Assembly: GCA_049680295.1 (NCBI GenBank)
Contig: JBAUHN010000355.1
Coordinates: forward strand, 1 to 64,000
Reading direction: 5' to 3'
DNA from: JBAUHN01 sp049680295
Lineage (GTDB): Bacteria > Pseudomonadota > Alphaproteobacteria > Rhodobacterales > Rhodobacteraceae
DNA: 64,000 bases
The notes beneath the pieces are model-generated. The model searched no databases. It saw only the letters and a program-made list of their open reading frames with translations, and had not been told where the DNA came from. Positions within the stretch are counted from its first letter, which is position 1. The number at the start of each line of letters is the position of its first letter. Of this stretch, positions 1 through 8,452 are shown piece by piece. The position numbers and the translations under genes were made by a program.

Positions 1-151
1 TCGGCAGGGCGGCGATCACAAACAACATGTCAATCGCGCGTTTGACAACGCTGCGGTAGATCGACGTCTGGTGGGTGTGGGCCTCTTGAACAGAGGTGTC
101 AGTTTCTAGTGAAATGTGGTTTTGAAGAATATCGGGGTAATGGGCAGCCAT
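1..151 (-). CDS. Sugar transferase (ExoY/WcaJ-type), N-terminal part only
   Basis: Fifty codons read leftward from an ATG at 151 and leave the window without a stop. The end of the fragment (YRSVVKRAIDMLFVIAALP) matches the start of the membrane-anchored polyprenyl-phosphate hexose-1-phosphate transferases, where a short cytosolic stretch leads through a basic (L)KRAxD motif into the first membrane segment. Such enzymes put the first sugar on undecaprenyl phosphate to start a repeat unit. The catalytic C-terminal domain lies outside, so family membership is inferred from the N-terminus alone. It is divergent from the chain-length/ATPase operon, which fits a role in starting the same polymer. 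The ribosome site is weak (GAAAGA). Confidence 0.7.
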   Translation of the reverse strand, partial: MAAHYPDILQNHISLETDTSVQEAHTHQTSIYRSVVKRAIDMLFVIAALP

Positions 152-842
152 TTTTAAAATCTTTCAACTAAAAGCCAAATAAGGCTCGTAAATAATTACA
201 CTCCGCACATGCGGAAACACTGCCACCTCAAATAGGCGTTAACGATGTCGTTGTGAAGATGCGGCAGCATATTTCTACCACCTTCTTTACACTGTTTTAA
301 CACATTCTCCAAACCCCATAATGGAGGGATCACATGAGCTCAGATAGAAAATGAAAAGGGCACTCTGCTTTAGGTTGTAATCGTTTCCAAATCGTAATCA
401 AAGTGATCAGAATGGCATTTTTCTCCCCAATTCATGGTTGTAGATTGGGCGGGCACTCTAGATTGACGAGAAGGTTCGATTCGTACTCTGGTTCCACGGG
501 TGGTGAGCGCTTAAGAAAGCGGGTGAGTGACAGCCGTATATATGTCTTTTTGACATCATAAGCCCTTAATTTATTGGCTTAAAACCTTTGGAAGGTGCCT
601 CAAACAAGTGTCCGTTTCGCCTAACTTTGACCAGATTACGGATGCAAAAGAGGGGCGATATCTTGAAAGAGACCGGGCCCGGGCCCCAAAATCCGGGTTG
701 GATGTGGCCAAAGCGAAGCAAATGAAACTTTTCCTCGATCTATGCTTTTTGACCTCTGGGTCCAAAGACGCTGGGGCCGTCAGTGTCCCTTTGGGATCGG
801 GTTGCGCTGTTTTTGCGGGGTTTTTTCCGGAGGGGCTGCGGG
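152..842. promoter_or_regulatory. AT-rich divergent intergenic region
   Basis: About 690 bases separate the partial sugar transferase from the ATPase gene, and the DNA is clearly richer in A+T than its flanks. It should hold the promoters of both transcription units. A perfect TTGACA box lies at 550-555 on the plus strand, but no convincing -10 box follows at 16-18 bases, so this is only a candidate. An 80-codon frame opens from a GTG at 608 and ends at 850, overlapping the ATPase start. It has no recognisable content and was not called. No tRNA or other RNA gene was seen. Confidence 0.4.
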
Positions 843-2042
843 ATGTCTGAAGGGTTCAGACAAGGCCGGATAAGTAAGTTTGTCGGGCGGCCTTTGAAAC
901 TGACAGGGGCGCAGCGTGTTGAAATGCCGCGCCTGGTCTTGAAGTTTCGCAGGCGCCCTGAGAACTGGGATATTGAAAAAACCCACCATTCGGTGGATGC
1001 GAAAGCCTCTGAAACGCTATATTCACCAGCAAAAGACGATTCCTTATTCAAGGCTGCCCGCCGTCTAAGCACTCCGATTGTGACAGATAACATGTTTGAC
1101 GAGAATTCCAGTACGAGACAGGAGAGTTTGAGTATCCCTGCTGAAACGAAAAATAAGCCCAAATCAGCCACACGCGGTGTGGGTGGTTCACTTGATATAT
1201 ACGTTGAGCATTTTGGCCTGGTCGAAAGACCGTTTTCCCTGGTGCCTGATCCTGACTTTCTGTTTTGGTCTTCGGCCCACAGACGGGCATTTACGATGCT
1301 TGAATATGGGGTGCTGACCCGGGCGCCGATCACCCTGATCACCGGCGAGGTGGGCGCAGGCAAAACCACATTGGTGCACCACCTGCTAAAAACAATCGGC
1401 GAAGGTGTTAAGATCGGCATGATCTCGAACGCCCATGGCTCGCGCGGGGAACTTTTGCGCTGGGTGTTGATGGCGCTGGATCAACCGGCCGCCACCGAGG
1501 CCACTTATGTCGATCTTTTCGCACAATTCCAGACCTTCCTGATTGAGGAATACGCCCGCGGCAACCGGGTGATCCTGATTTTCGACGAGGCGCAGAACCT
1601 CAGCCGGGAAACGCTGGAAGAATTGCGCATGTTCACCAATATCAATGCCAACAAAGATGAGCTGCTGCAGCTGGTTCTTGTCGGCCAGCCCGAACTGCGC
1701 GAAATGATCCACCGTCCCGACATGCGCCAGTTTGCCCAGCGGGTGGCGGCGAATTTCCATCTGTCGGCGATGGATGAAAAAACCGTACACAGCTATGTTG
1801 GCTACCGGCTGCGTGTTGCCGGGGCCGCGCGCAACTTTTTCAGCAAGACGGCCACGCAATTGATCAGCGAGGCCACCGGCGGCGTGCCGCGTCTGGTCAA
1901 TCAGCTTTGCGATCTTTCGATGGTCTATGCATTCACAAAAGGATCAAAGAGCATTATGCGCACGACGGTCCAGCAAGTTCTGGATGATGGCGCATTCTTT
2001 GGTGCCAATATTCCTGAAAGCAAAGATGATATTCCGCAATGA
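843..2042 (+). CDS. XrtA/PEP-CTERM-locus type AAA ATPase (ExeA/GspA-like)
   Basis: A 399-residue P-loop ATPase. The core begins near residue 120 with HFGLVERPFSLVPDPDFLF, the hallmark opening of the ExeA-like ATPase found in exosortase-linked polysaccharide loci. Walker A is GEVGAGKT (about 168-175) and Walker B is LIFDEAQNL (Asp about 248). The first 115 residues are polar and match nothing I recognise, an unusual extension. I chose the ATG at 843 because GGAGGGG sits seven bases upstream; an in-frame GTG at 783 would add 20 residues but has a poorer site. The stop overlaps the next start (ATGA), so the gene is translationally coupled to the Wzz-like gene. The family is thought to energise polymer or protein export; its exact role here is inferred from the locus. 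Confidence 0.85.
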   Translation: MSEGFRQGRISKFVGRPLKLTGAQRVEMPRLVLKFRRRPENWDIEKTHHSVDAKASETLYSPAKDDSLFKAARRLSTPIVTDNMFDENSSTRQESLSIPAETKNKPKSATRGVGGSLDIYVEHFGLVERPFSLVPDPDFLFWSSAHRRAFTMLEYGVLTRAPITLITGEVGAGKTTLVHHLLKTIGEGVKIGMISNAHGSRGELLRWVLMALDQPAATEATYVDLFAQFQTFLIEEYARGNRVILIFDEAQNLSRETLEELRMFTNINANKDELLQLVLVGQPELREMIHRPDMRQFAQRVAANFHLSAMDEKTVHSYVGYRLRVAGAARNFFSKTATQLISEATGGVPRLVNQLCDLSMVYAFTKGSKSIMRTTVQQVLDDGAFFGANIPESKDDIPQ

Positions 2043-3598
2043 TGCAAGATGCCCGTTTTTACCTGTCGCTGTTTTTTCGGCGCATTCACTATTTCCTTTT
2101 GATTGCGATCATGGGGGCCGCTGCCGGTCTTGTGATGGCCTTTACGCTGCCGCCGATTTACCGCGCGCAGGCACAGCTGGTTGTCGAAGCGCCGCAGATC
2201 CCCGGTGATCTGGCGTCTTCTACCGTTGAAACCAGTGCCGTTGAAATTCTGGAAGTCATTCAGCAGCGGCTTCTGACCCGGGCCAACCTGCTGGATTTGT
2301 CGCGGCAGTTTGACGTCCATGCAGACGCGCCCGAGATGAACCCCGATGACATCGTCACCGACATGCGCCTGCGCATCGCATTGGAACTGCCTCTGGGCCT
2401 GCGCGAACGCGCGTCGTTTGTTCTGGTTTCATTTGATGCGCCCACCGGCGAGATGTCGGCGCAAGTCACCAATGAACTTGTGACCCAGATCCTGCAGCAA
2501 AACGTCGAAATGCGGACCTCGGTCGCCGGTCAGACGCTGGATTTCTTTAAAAGTGAAGTGGCGCGGCTTGACGCGGAACTGGCTGAACAGGGCAATCTGA
2601 TCCTGACTTTCCAGGAGGCGCATAAGAACGCGCTGCCTGACAGTCTTGAATACCGGCGCAGCCGGCAGTCGTCACTGCAGGAACGCGTCTTGCAATTGGA
2701 ACGCGAACTGTCCAGCCTGCGCGACCGCCGCGCCCGGCTGGTCGAGATTTACGACCGCACCGGGCGGACCGACATCTTGGGTGAATCGATGACGCCCGAG
2801 CAGCGGCAGTTGCAGCAGCTCAAGGATCAGCTGGCCTCGGCGCTGGTGATCTATGCGCCGCAGAATCCGCGCATCCGGTCGCTGGAGGCGCAGATCGCCG
2901 CCCTGGAAGCGGCCAATATTCAGCTGGGTCTGGGCAAACAGGACGCGCCCAACATTACCGCGTTTGAATTCCAGCTGTCTGACATCGACGGGCAGATTTC
3001 CTTTATCGTGGAACAAAAAACGCTGATTGAGAATGAACTTGCCGATTTGGCCGTGAGCATTGACGCGACGCCGACAAATTCCATCACGCTTGGCACGCTG
3101 GAGCGTGATTACGACAATATCCGCCTGCAATACACCCAGGCCACCGCCGGCCTTGCCGAGGCCCGCACCGGCGAACAGATCGAGGCGCAATCGCGCGGAC
3201 AGCGGATCACGGTGACCGAACAGGCGGTGGTGCCGGACGGTCCCGACAGCCCCAATCGCAAACTGATTGTTGCGGCAGGCATTGGCGCCGGCATTGCCGG
3301 GGGCATCGGGCTTTTGATGTTGTTTGAGATTTTCAACAACACGATCCGCCGCCCTGTCGAGCTGACCAATCAACTGGGCATGACCACCTTTGCAACCATT
3401 CCCTATATCCAGACCCGCCAGCAGATTGTCGGGCGTCGCTGGACGGTGATCAACATCCTGTTGCTTGTCTTTGTGGGCATTCCGGGGGCATTTATCCTGG
3501 TGCATATGTATTACATGCCGCTGGATACGATCCTTGAAACTGTGTTGAACAAAATGGGCTTTGGCCTTGGCCCATTGCATGGAATTTTGAAAGGTTAA
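2039..3598 (+). CDS. Wzz-type polysaccharide chain-length determinant (XrtA system)
   Basis: A 519-residue inner-membrane protein with the polysaccharide co-polymerase layout. A first membrane helix (about 15-37) is followed by the family motif PPIYRAQAQLVVEAP, a long periplasmic part rich in coiled coil (about 165-310), and C-terminal helices near 405-430 and 465-485. The protein is as long as the PEP-CTERM chain-length subfamily, and like that subfamily it lacks a fused kinase domain. The kinase-like partner is the next gene, five bases on. Such proteins set polymer length together with a flippase, a polymerase and a BY-kinase. The locus, with its ATPase and kinase neighbours in the same order as in exosortase EPS operons, supports the subfamily call. 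Confidence 0.87.
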   Translation: MMQDARFYLSLFFRRIHYFLLIAIMGAAAGLVMAFTLPPIYRAQAQLVVEAPQIPGDLASSTVETSAVEILEVIQQRLLTRANLLDLSRQFDVHADAPEMNPDDIVTDMRLRIALELPLGLRERASFVLVSFDAPTGEMSAQVTNELVTQILQQNVEMRTSVAGQTLDFFKSEVARLDAELAEQGNLILTFQEAHKNALPDSLEYRRSRQSSLQERVLQLERELSSLRDRRARLVEIYDRTGRTDILGESMTPEQRQLQQLKDQLASALVIYAPQNPRIRSLEAQIAALEAANIQLGLGKQDAPNITAFEFQLSDIDGQISFIVEQKTLIENELADLAVSIDATPTNSITLGTLERDYDNIRLQYTQATAGLAEARTGEQIEAQSRGQRITVTEQAVVPDGPDSPNRKLIVAAGIGAGIAGGIGLLMLFEIFNNTIRRPVELTNQLGMTTFATIPYIQTRQQIVGRRWTVINILLLVFVGIPGAFILVHMYYMPLDTILETVLNKMGFGLGPLHGILKG

Positions 3599-3603
3599 CG
3601 GAT

Positions 3604-4428
3604 ATGGAACGCATTCAACTGGCGATCAACAAGGCGCGCGAAGCCCGTCAGCTGGTCCAGCCCAAAACCCAGACCGCTGCAAACGAGACCCCGGATCAGG
3701 CGCCCCGCTCCGATCAAAGCCGGGAGGACGCCTGGAACGGCCTGACGCCGTTCAAGCCGGACACCAAACATATGAGCAAATCCAGGATTGCGGCCTATCA
3801 CACCGGCGCCGATGCCATTCCTTTTGATGTGATGCGCACCAAACTTTTGTATCAGATGCGCGCCAATACATGGCGGCGGGTGGCCATTACCTCGCCGGGG
3901 ATGGCCTGCGGCAAGACCATGGTCAGTCTCAACCTTGCGTTCAGTCTGGCGCGGCAAAGCGACATCAAGGTGATGGTGATTGAACTGGATATGCGCCGCC
4001 CGTCGATGGCGCGGGTTCTGGGTCTGAAAAACAAACATCTGTTTGCCAAAGTTCTCGAAGGCAATGCCGAGCCACAGGACCATATCATCCGCTACGGCTC
4101 CAACCTTGCGTTTGCCACCAACCACAGCCCGGCCCAAAACCCCGCCGAGCTGTTGCAGGGCAAAGACGGGGCCGCCGTTCTGGATGCCATCGAGGCCCGG
4201 TATCAGCCCGATGTGATGATTTTCGACATGCCGCCGATGCTGGTCAGTGATGACACGATGGCGTTTCTTGATCAGGTGGACTGTGGTTTGCTGATTGGCG
4301 CCGCAGAAAGCACTTCAATCGAAGAGATTGAAAACTGCGAAAAGGAAATGGCAAGCCGCACCAATGTGATGGGTGTGGTTCTCAACAAATGCCGCTATCT
4401 CGATAAGCCGGAAAACTACGGCTACTGA
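3604..4428 (+). CDS. CpsD/CapB-family (BY-kinase-like) ATPase, XrtA-associated
   Basis: A 274-residue soluble P-loop protein. Residues 92-110 (TSPGMACGKTMVSLNLA) form the Walker A region, with extra residues between the Gly and the GK compared with the usual PGEGKS form. VIELDMRRPS is the Walker A' motif and VMIFDMPPML the Walker B motif, so the three BY-kinase signatures are present in order. The C-terminus ends YLDKPENYGY, a short tyrosine tail that could be autophosphorylated. There is no membrane segment, as expected when activator and kinase are split. It would control polymerisation by cycling with the Wzz-like protein encoded just upstream. Catalysis is inferred; the altered P-loop deserves care. 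Confidence 0.83.
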   Translation: MERIQLAINKAREARQLVQPKTQTAANETPDQAPRSDQSREDAWNGLTPFKPDTKHMSKSRIAAYHTGADAIPFDVMRTKLLYQMRANTWRRVAITSPGMACGKTMVSLNLAFSLARQSDIKVMVIELDMRRPSMARVLGLKNKHLFAKVLEGNAEPQDHIIRYGSNLAFATNHSPAQNPAELLQGKDGAAVLDAIEARYQPDVMIFDMPPMLVSDDTMAFLDQVDCGLLIGAAESTSIEEIENCEKEMASRTNVMGVVLNKCRYLDKPENYGY

Positions 4429-4552
4429 TCCGCAAAGATCCGTTCAGGCTATGTTGAAAAACGGCCCTTCGGGCGGAGCAGGCGTTTGGTAGGACTGCGG
4501 ACAGAGCAGCCGTCACTTCACAGTCCTTGTTGTCTTATGCACAAGTGAGAAA

Positions 4553-5338
4553 TCACCGTGTGCCACGCACTGCCCATGCGCGCGCGGCCATCAGGATCAT
4601 CCCATCCGGGTCTGTAGGTAAGACCTCGATCAGGTGGTTTTTCAGCTTCTGGCGCGCTGCATCGTCCAGAGATGCGCAGTAACCCGGCGCAGGCGCGATA
4701 CCGGAAAGAAAGGGCGTCCAGTAATCATCAAAATCCGCAAAAGGTGTCAGGATGTCGATGGCCGCAGTCGTGACATCTCGTAGTCCCGCGCCTGAAAACA
4801 GCTCAGCCAGCGCAGCAGGACGGCAGATTGGAAAACGAACGCCTTCGTCCTTTTCACGTGCGGCAGGATCGAGTGCAATTGCCGCGTCCCAAAAGTAGCG
4901 CATGAACTGAACGTGACCCGAATAGTCCCACACATATGCTGCAACCGTTCCGCCTCTTTCGACGGAACGTACCATCTCGGCCATCGCCCTTTCCTTGTCG
5001 GGGATGAAATTCAGGACAAGCCCCGAAACAACGACATCGGCTGCACCGTCATCCACTGGAATTTCATCACCTGACCCCTGCAGGAACGATGCTCGACTGT
5101 CGTCTGTTTCTTGCCGCGCGAGTTTCAGGAAGCCTTCTGATGGTTCGATGCCAACAACAGACTTTGGGTCTCGGTCCTGCAGAATCTGCGAGGTAAGCGC
5201 ACCGGTCCCGCACCCAAGGTCAAGCCATCGCGAACCGGGGGCCTGGTCCAGCCAAGCTAGGAACTTCTTGCCGGTCTTCCGACTCCACCGACCAACATAC
5301 ACCTCGTAGGCGTCACCATCCGTCCATTTGTCCTGCAT
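4553..5338 (-). CDS. Class I SAM-dependent methyltransferase
   Basis: A 261-residue Rossmann-fold methyltransferase. Motif I is WLDLGCGTGAL (about 38-48), the acidic residue after strand 2 is in VVGIEPS, and the motif-IV region is DGAADVVVSGLVLNF. It resembles the broad UbiE/Methyltransf_11 group, which acts on small molecules or lipids; the substrate cannot be read from the sequence. The ATG at 5338 has GAGGA upstream on the minus strand at proper spacing. It is convergent with the polysaccharide operon to its left and has no clear operon partner; a hairpin repeat lies behind its start. A link to polymer modification is possible but not shown. Confidence 0.8.
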   Translation of the reverse strand: MQDKWTDGDAYEVYVGRWSRKTGKKFLAWLDQAPGSRWLDLGCGTGALTSQILQDRDPKSVVGIEPSEGFLKLARQETDDSRASFLQGSGDEIPVDDGAADVVVSGLVLNFIPDKERAMAEMVRSVERGGTVAAYVWDYSGHVQFMRYFWDAAIALDPAAREKDEGVRFPICRPAALAELFSGAGLRDVTTAAIDILTPFADFDDYWTPFLSGIAPAPGYCASLDDAARQKLKNHLIEVLPTDPDGMILMAARAWAVRGTR

Positions 5339-5404
5339 GATTTCGTCCTCGGTGATAATTGATCAGGCTTAACCCTAACACAGTCTATCTTGCGTGTCCG
5401 TTTC

Positions 5405-5490
5405 GGGCTCAAACCGGCCCTTGATTGTCTGTCCCTGCCCGGGACAAGCCGAAGGCGTCGGGTGTTTCAGGTTTAACGCGCAATGCGTTA
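5405..5490 (+). repeat. Dispersed intergenic hairpin repeat, copy A
   Basis: GGGCTCAAACCGG, then TTGAT, then the hairpin core GCCCGGGACAAGCCGAAGGC, then a palindromic tail TAACGC-gcaat-GCGTTA. Near-identical cores occur at 9495-9559 and 44004-44065 (inverted) and at 18501-18570. The tail also occurs in copy D near 43830. The tail supplies the stop codon (5488-5490) of the neighbouring OsmC-like gene on the minus strand, so the insertion may have reset the end of that protein. Confidence 0.8.
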
Positions 5491-6081
5491 GCCGGTGCGG
5501 TTGGTGACCTCTTTGCCATTATAGACAAGACGCGATTGCCAGGGGATCGGATTGCGCAATGCGTAATGTGCCATACAGGCGTTTTCCGCCTCATCCATCA
5601 GGGCGACAATACGGTCTTCCGGCTCATCGCTGTCGATCAGAACATGGGTCTCAATGCCCAATGTCTTGCCATCCGTGGTGTGCCCAAGATCGCGCATATT
5701 GCTGAGGTTGGTTTCAAACCGCATGCGCTGTTCAAGCTTCATGGATTTGATCTTTATTTTCCGGGCGGTGTAGATATCGGTCAGATGCGTCATCAGACAA
5801 AACGCGATCCCTGCACAAAGAAACGCCAAAGGCGGCGGCGCAGTGTCGTCCCCCACCGGTATCTGTTCATCGCAGTATAATTTGACCGGCGAAAACCCCG
5901 GAATATTGACCTGCACAACGCCTGACTTTTTTTGCCTGTCATGGGCTTCGGCAGTCAGGTTGATCTCAAACTGGAGCGGTTCTGGCGGGCGGCCTTTTTT
6001 GAACGGGCTGGTCTCATATTGTGTGACCTCGGGCTGGTCTTCAGACAATGCGCCGACGTGGAATTGTTTTTTCTCGCTCAC
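5488..6081 (-). CDS. OsmC-like family protein
   Basis: A 197-residue protein with the OsmC/Ohr-type arrangement: a beta-rich N-terminal half, then two helices each carrying a cysteine, in CAGIAFCLMTHL and ENACMAHYAL. In the family the paired cysteines reduce organic hydroperoxides. The extra Cys five residues before the first helix Cys is unusual. I placed the start at the GTG at 6081, six bases after GGGGA; a TTG at 6084 is also possible. The last codons run into the dispersed repeat, whose palindrome gives the TAA, so the extreme C-terminus (about ten residues) may not be ancestral. There are no operon partners. Peroxidase activity is inferred from the family. Confidence 0.7.
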   Translation of the reverse strand: MSEKKQFHVGALSEDQPEVTQYETSPFKKGRPPEPLQFEINLTAEAHDRQKKSGVVQVNIPGFSPVKLYCDEQIPVGDDTAPPPLAFLCAGIAFCLMTHLTDIYTARKIKIKSMKLEQRMRFETNLSNMRDLGHTTDGKTLGIETHVLIDSDEPEDRIVALMDEAENACMAHYALRNPIPWQSRLVYNGKEVTNRTG

Positions 6082-6190
6082 CAAATGTCCCCAAATTGCT
6101 CATGCACCGCATGCCTTGGCGGTGCCCTCATCTGGACAAGCTAGGGTCTGAGCTCAATTCCCACAAGCCCTCTGCTTTAGGGTCAGGGCC

Positions 6191-6481
6191 CTAGCGCCGC
6201 ATCCCTTGGGGGGCGAATTCAAAACTGTCTTCACGCAAAACGCTTTCCCAGCGCGATTGCTCTTCAGGTGCGGGTTGGGGTTTTGGGGTCTGGTCGCGGG
6301 CAGGCACTGCGTCTGTGGTGCCGCCGGCCTCTGGTTCATCAGGGTGATCGCGCAGCAATGCAAAGACTGCCGCCCGTGTGCCCGCCACATGTTTGGGCAG
6401 GTTTTCGTCTACACAGGCTCTGAAAGGGGTCGGTCTGTAGTGCATCACGTCTCGCTGCTTATCGTCTTGGCTGGAGACCAT
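6191..6481 (-). CDS. Small hypothetical protein
   Basis: A 96-residue frame from an ATG at 6481, with another ATG at 6445 giving a start at MHYRPTPFRACV. I recognise no domain. The middle is helical and charged, and the C-terminal third is Pro/Glu-rich (TPKPQPAPEEQSRWESVLR). It has no signal peptide or membrane segment. It lies between the OsmC-like gene and WecG on the same strand. A second frame (6154-6390) overlaps it, so coding is not certain; I prefer this frame because its composition is more protein-like. Confidence 0.4.
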   Translation of the reverse strand: MVSSQDDKQRDVMHYRPTPFRACVDENLPKHVAGTRAAVFALLRDHPDEPEAGGTTDAVPARDQTPKPQPAPEEQSRWESVLREDSFEFAPQGMRR

Positions 6482-6567
6482 AGGTTGACCAGAAAAGTGG
6501 CAACAAAGTGTTACGCATTGTAATTTTACCAGCCAGAGGCGATATCCTGCTCAAAACCGCTTTGATC

Positions 6568-7341
6568 CTAGCGTTTTTTGCGGCGTAATGCCGCCAGGGT
6601 CAGGCCCGGCATGATCACAATGCAGTCCCAATAGCGTTTGGCCAGCCGGCGCGGGTTGGTCAGCATCCGCCAGACCCATTCCATCGCCAGCTTGCGCACC
6701 CAGAGGGGCGCACGGGTTTGACTGCCGGCAATAAAATCCAGCCCCGCCCCGATCGAGACAAAGCCGCAGCCCGGTGCACGTGCTGATCCACGCGCCGCCA
6801 GGATTTCCTGTTTTGGCGCCCCTAAGGCCAGAAAGCACAGGCGCGCGCCTGAGGCTTTGATCTGATCCAGACAGGCATCGGCTGCAGCGCTTGTCGGGTC
6901 AAACCCGAAAGGCGGGGCAATCCGGGCCACAACCTGCAATCCGGGGTGGGCCGCCTCAAGCGCTGTGGCGGCCGCATCCAGCGTGTCCTGGGTCGCGCCC
7001 AGCATGGCAATGGGTGTGCCCAGACGGGCGGCCAAAGCGGCCAGCGGTTCTATCAGCTCGGACCCCGGCACCAGTTCAATCGGGCGCCCGGCCAGCCGTG
7101 ACAGCCAGACAATCGGATTGCCATCGGCCACCACATGGCTGTGGGCGGCGTAAGCTGCGGCAAACGCAGGTGATTGGCGCATTTTCACGATGTGATCGAG
7201 GTTCAGTGTTGCCACGGAAAACCCGGTGCCTGCTGTCAGGTGGGTTTCAACCGCGTCCAGCAAAAGCTGCTGGCTGGCGATGTTGACCCAGGCCACGATA
7301 TCATCGCTGTTTCGACCTTGATCTGTCTGTGTGCCGGTCAT
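6568..7341 (-). CDS. WecG/TagA/CpsF family glycosyltransferase
   Basis: A 257-residue GT26-family enzyme. These enzymes transfer a sugar, often N-acetylmannosamine or its uronate, from a UDP donor to a lipid-linked acceptor at the inner membrane. Visible motifs are ATLNLDHIV, VVADGNPIVWLSRLAGRP (the conserved ADGxPxVW segment) and FLALGAPKQEILAAR (the conserved GxPKQE motif). The C-terminus is basic (ALRRKKR), as in membrane-associated members. The ATG at 7341 gives MTGTQTD; a GTG at 7392 would add 17 residues. It is divergent from the GT2 gene at 7470. It is likely an early step in building the repeat unit made by this region. Confidence 0.86.
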   Translation of the reverse strand: MTGTQTDQGRNSDDIVAWVNIASQQLLLDAVETHLTAGTGFSVATLNLDHIVKMRQSPAFAAAYAAHSHVVADGNPIVWLSRLAGRPIELVPGSELIEPLAALAARLGTPIAMLGATQDTLDAAATALEAAHPGLQVVARIAPPFGFDPTSAAADACLDQIKASGARLCFLALGAPKQEILAARGSARAPGCGFVSIGAGLDFIAGSQTRAPLWVRKLAMEWVWRMLTNPRRLAKRYWDCIVIMPGLTLAALRRKKR

Positions 7342-7469
7342 CAGTTTGCCTGTTCTTTTCCTAGGGTTGGCGATGGTGATGGCGCAGGCCACACAAATTG
7401 TCCATCGCGCTTTGAACTGGCTGGTAAATCTGGCATCAGGTGGGCAGAGGCAAGGCGGTAAGAGGTTTT

Positions 7470-8339
7470 ATGACGCGGACAGAGGCAAGGCCCAATACGA
7501 AAAGGCAAGACGATCTGATCAGCGTGATCATCGCCGCCTATAACGAAGAGGATTATATCGGCGCCTGTCTTGAAGCTGTGCTGGCGCAGGACGCGGGCGC
7601 GGGTCCGGTCGAAATTGTCGTCGCCGCCAACGCCTGCACCGACCGCACGGTCGAGATTGCGCAGGGCTATCGCGGTCAGATCAAGGACCGGGGCTGGCAG
7701 CTGCAGGTGCTGGATATTGCCCAGGCCGGCAAGGTCAATGCGCTGAACCAGGGCGACGGGGCTGCCAGTGGCGCGGCGTTGATTTATCTGGATGCGGATG
7801 TGATCTGTGATCCGGCGCTGCTGGGGCAATTGCGCGGTGCATTGCTGGTGGATGCCCCGATCTATGCCACCGGCACCTTGCAGGTGGCGCGCGCAAAGAC
7901 ATGGGTGACACGTCGCTATGCCGATCTGTGGACCCGGCTGCCTTTTGTCAAAGGGGGTGCCGTGGGCGCGGGGCTGTTTTCGGTCAACCGCGCAGGGCGC
8001 ACACGCTGGGGCGCGTTCCCCGATATCATCTCGGATGATACATTTGTGCGGTTGCAGTTTCGCGGAACCGAACGCATTGAGGTCCCTGCCCGCTATCACT
8101 GGCCCATGGTCGAAGGTTTTGCCAATCTGGTCCGGGTGCGGCGCAGGCAAGATGCCGGCGTGGACGAGATTTACCGCCTCTACCCCGATTTGCAGGACAA
8201 TGAGGAAAAACAGCCCCTGACCCGTGCCCGCCTTCTGGGCCTTGCGGCGCGCGTGCCGCTGGGGTTTGCGGTCTATATGCTGGTGCATATCGCCGTGCGC
8301 CTGCGCCGCCCCACCAGGGACTGGACGCGGGGGCGGTAG
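7470..8339 (+). CDS. Family 2 glycosyltransferase
   Basis: A 289-residue GT-A fold enzyme. ISVIIAAYNEEDYIGACLE is the nucleotide-sugar binding start, and YLDADVICD carries the DxD-like metal site. The C-terminal helix (about 260-280, RVPLGFAVYMLVHIAV) could sit on or in the membrane. I chose the ATG at 7470, preceded by GTAAGAGG, over the GTG at 7440. Sugar donor and acceptor are unknown. The gene is divergent from WecG by 128 bases and is followed by galE after about 110 bases, so the two plus-strand genes may form one unit for repeat-unit synthesis. Confidence 0.87.
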   Translation: MTRTEARPNTKRQDDLISVIIAAYNEEDYIGACLEAVLAQDAGAGPVEIVVAANACTDRTVEIAQGYRGQIKDRGWQLQVLDIAQAGKVNALNQGDGAASGAALIYLDADVICDPALLGQLRGALLVDAPIYATGTLQVARAKTWVTRRYADLWTRLPFVKGGAVGAGLFSVNRAGRTRWGAFPDIISDDTFVRLQFRGTERIEVPARYHWPMVEGFANLVRVRRRQDAGVDEIYRLYPDLQDNEEKQPLTRARLLGLAARVPLGFAVYMLVHIAVRLRRPTRDWTRGR

Positions 8340-8452
8340 AATTGGGGCAGGTAAACGCTGCGGATCCTTTGACTGGAAACGTATTTTCGCCACAGAAGGT
8401 TTCTAAAACCGCGCGGATACAACAGATGACGACAAGAACGGAGTAACGGGTA

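Noticed and set aside
470..490. GGTTCGATTC resembling a tRNA T-arm
   Set aside because: No matching acceptor stem, anticodon arm or D-arm could be folded around it.
608..850. 80-codon frame overlapping the start of the XrtA-type ATPase
   Set aside because: GTG start with poor ribosome spacing, no recognisable content, and it overlaps the better supported start at 843.
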